Shown: positions 5,601-7,374 of the stretch, in pieces | Layout: every line of letters begins with the position of its first letter | How positions within the stretch are numbered: position 1 is the stretch's first letter | Assembly (NCBI GenBank): GCA_021163625.1 | Contig: JAGGTS010000057.1 | Coordinates: 1-7,374, forward strand | DNA length: 7,374 nucleotides | Reading direction: 5' to 3' | Origin: a bacterium | GTDB lineage: Bacteria > Patescibacteriota > Minisyncoccia > Minisyncoccales > CG1-02-41-26 | The notes under the pieces: model-generated | The model's input: only the letters and a program-made list of their open reading frames with translations | The model's database searches: none | Told to the model about the DNA's origin: nothing | Translations under genes and position numbers: made by a program

Positions 5601-7374
5601 TTATTTTAGTTTTAATTCGCAGGTTGTTCCTTCACAGCCGGGAGCTCCGGTAGTGTTATCATCCTTTTCATAAATTAAAATCTGAGAAAAGTCAACTTCT
5701 GGAAGACGAGAAATAAGTTGTTTATATTCTTCTTTGGTAATTTCTTCAAAGGGGGCTAGTTGGTAAATATATTCGTCACGGGGGAGAAAGGTAAGTCCGC
5801 CTAAAATGTCCCAATTTTTATATAGCCAATCTGCTGCTTTAATCCATTCATTTTTTCCGACTAAAATAGTAACCGAAGGGTTATGTTCAGTATAATTTTC
5901 TTTGACCATTTTCCAATATTCAAGCTGGCTGATAACATCCAGGTTATTTCTAAAAACTGAATGCGGAGGTGAGCTTACTGGAAAATCAAGCACATAAGTG
6001 GTAGCCGATGCTTCAGTTTGGCCAACTTCGGGATGATAAGGAAATTTTTGTTCTTTCAACATATGAAAAAGAGGATCTTCGGCTGAAATCCGAACTCGTC
6101 TAATATAAAAGGGAGAGAACCTAGGATGCATTCCGGAAGCAGAATTTACTAATTGAGAGAGAGTTCCCGATGGTTTGACCGAAGTAACAGCAGTAGATGG
6201 ATTAATACCGAACCGTTTGGCATACTCTTGGTTAACCTCTAATGCCCTCTGGCGAAGTTTTCGAAGAACAGCCGGATGACGAACTGCCGGGCAATCCCAT
6301 TGGCCAGTGATGGAAACCCCAAGCAATCTTTCTTCTTCGCAATTCTTCTTCCATTCTTTTGAAATATACGGAAAGTTAGTAAAAGTTGATTGATAAGTGC
6401 CCAAAATTGTGGCAATTTTAATTTTTTTTAAAAGAGTTTTTTCCGTATCTTCGGGTCTGGCAACCACCTCGGTTAAATTGCAGAATTGTCTGTTCCTTAA
6501 AATCACTTCTCCGCAAGGATTTATTCCCGAAGTTTGCCAATATTTTTCAAATTTTTCCCATCTGCGGCAAGGCAGCTGCTTTTTCAATCCTCCTCGATTA
6601 AAGATGCCTCTTTCTCCGGTACCGCTTTTTGCTAAAGACAACCATTCTTCCATAAATTGGATAGCAGTTGGTTTTTCGTTATACACGACTGAATTATTAG
6701 CCATTGACCGCTGGGGATTGGTAATATAGTAATGGCCCGTTTTTGCCTCTCTCATATTTTCATCATCCAAATCAGAAAGACTAATCAAAGCGCTTCTTCG
6801 GACTCCGCCCATTACTACCAGCTCTCCAATTTTGCAAATGATATCATGAACATCAATACTGGACAGCCGCCTTCCTTGGTTATCTAAAACTTTTTTCCTA
6901 ACAAAATCGAGGAGAGAACGAAGAGGTTCAGGTCCCGAGCTTCTCCCACCCATAGTCTTCAGCCGAGCTCCAGCCGGGCGTATTTTAGAATAATCAAATT
7001 TGATATCCTTACCCTCGTACCAGGTTTTCAGCCCCAAAGTTAAAGCGTCTCCCCAACCCTCTTTACTGTCTCCAATTATATAAGTGGGCAAAAGTTTTCC
7101 AGTTTGGTATTTTATTATCGGTAGTTGCTGGACATTTTGACTTTCCACTGAAAATCCCACCCCTGCTCCGCTCATCAAAAGATACATAATTTCAGCAAAA
7201 TCAGTTAGCTTGTCAGGGGCAATATAAGAACAATTATAAACACTTATATTGTTGGTTCTTGCCGCTTTTCCTGCCGACCACATCAGCCGCATTGAAGGCA
7301 TTGCTTGAAAATTTAAAATTGATTCTTTAATCTCCCGATATTCGTTTTCTTTTAACTTGTCTCCCAAGTTTTCT
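5601..7374 (-). CDS. nrdJ: Adenosylcobalamin-dependent (class II) ribonucleotide reductase, 5' end beyond window
   Basis: This enzyme reduces ribonucleotides to deoxyribonucleotides using a thiyl radical generated from adenosylcobalamin. The frame is open to the right edge, so the N-terminus is missing; a TTG at 7367 has no claim to be the start. Counting that TTG as residue 1, MPSMRLMWSAG (23-33) leads to the active-site Cys46 in VYNCSY. NPCGE (283-287) holds the radical Cys285 and Glu287. Cys296 in RQFCNLTE is the partner of Cys46. KPSGTLSQL (398-406) is a conserved loop. The tail GAPGCEGTTC ends with the Cys578/Cys583 redox pair. These match Cys119, 408, 419, 731 and 736 of Lactobacillus leichmannii ribonucleoside-triphosphate reductase, including the CX4C tail spacing, so a monomeric RTPR-type enzyme is likely. 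Roughly 75 N-terminal residues should lie beyond the edge. No intein interrupts the visible part. The adenosyltransferase gene follows after 30 bases. Confidence 0.96.
   Translation of the reverse strand, partial: ENLGDKLKENEYREIKESILNFQAMPSMRLMWSAGKAARTNNISVYNCSYIAPDKLTDFAEIMYLLMSGAGVGFSVESQNVQQLPIIKYQTGKLLPTYIIGDSKEGWGDALTLGLKTWYEGKDIKFDYSKIRPAGARLKTMGGRSSGPEPLRSLLDFVRKKVLDNQGRRLSSIDVHDIICKIGELVVMGGVRRSALISLSDLDDENMREAKTGHYYITNPQRSMANNSVVYNEKPTAIQFMEEWLSLAKSGTGERGIFNRGGLKKQLPCRRWEKFEKYWQTSGINPCGEVILRNRQFCNLTEVVARPEDTEKTLLKKIKIATILGTYQSTFTNFPYISKEWKKNCEEERLLGVSITGQWDCPAVRHPAVLRKLRQRALEVNQEYAKRFGINPSTAVTSVKPSGTLSQLVNSASGMHPRFSPFYIRRVRISAEDPLFHMLKEQKFPYHPEVGQTEASATTYVLDFPVSSPPHSVFRNNLDVISQLEYWKMVKENYTEHNPSVTILVGKNEWIKAADWLYKNWDILGGLTFLPRDEYIYQLAPFEEITKEEYKQLISRLPEVDFSQILIYEKDDNTTGAPGCEGTTCELKLK

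Noticed and set aside
6397..6729. Plus-strand open frame of 110 codons
   Set aside because: It is antisense to the catalytic core of the ribonucleotide reductase, which contains NPCGE and the partner Cys.
7365..7367. TTG as the start of the ribonucleotide reductase
   Set aside because: The frame stays open to the window edge, and the family has a further N-terminal segment before the first active-site Cys; the true start lies outside.

Overview
The window is AT-rich bacterial DNA with one strand in use: every gene I can support is on the minus strand, so the natural reading order runs from position 7374 down to 1. The genes are closely packed, most starts lack a strong Shine-Dalgarno sequence, and UGA is used as an ordinary stop. 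Small stand-alone enzymes and unusual fusions sit beside a B12-dependent ribonucleotide reductase. This suits an uncultivated small-genome lineage such as Patescibacteria/CPR (Parcubacteria-like), but the assignment is an inference from style with no marker gene behind it. There are no RNA genes, CRISPR arrays, insertion sequences or integrases.

Region 7374-4992 holds a nucleotide/B12 pair. It starts with a class II (adenosylcobalamin-dependent) ribonucleotide reductase whose 5' end lies outside the window. Thirty bases later comes an ATP:corrinoid adenosyltransferase, which makes the cofactor the reductase needs. Region 4901-3495 encodes an unusual single polypeptide: an alpha/beta-hydrolase (esterase-like) domain followed by a family 2 glycosyltransferase. 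Region 3436-1501 begins with a plausible sigma70-type promoter, followed by a DedA-PAP2 membrane fusion. DedA proteins are linked to undecaprenyl-phosphate transport and PAP2 enzymes to lipid (pyro)phosphate removal, so the fusion may couple the two steps. Its original third domain (LssY_C type) is broken by a frameshift in an A5 run and a later nonsense codon, and the relic is still readable in what looks like intergenic DNA.

Region 1383-1 carries a short MscS-type mechanosensitive channel that lacks the usual C-terminal cage. Its end overlaps by 11 bases the start of a glycogen-debranching-type glycoside hydrolase, which runs off the left edge. Overall the window joins deoxynucleotide synthesis with B12 activation, then envelope lipid/glycan functions, then osmotic protection with glycan breakdown. 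No wholly new system is evident. The most interesting items are the decaying LssY_C tail, the hydrolase-glycosyltransferase fusion, the DedA-PAP2 fusion and the cage-less MscS.
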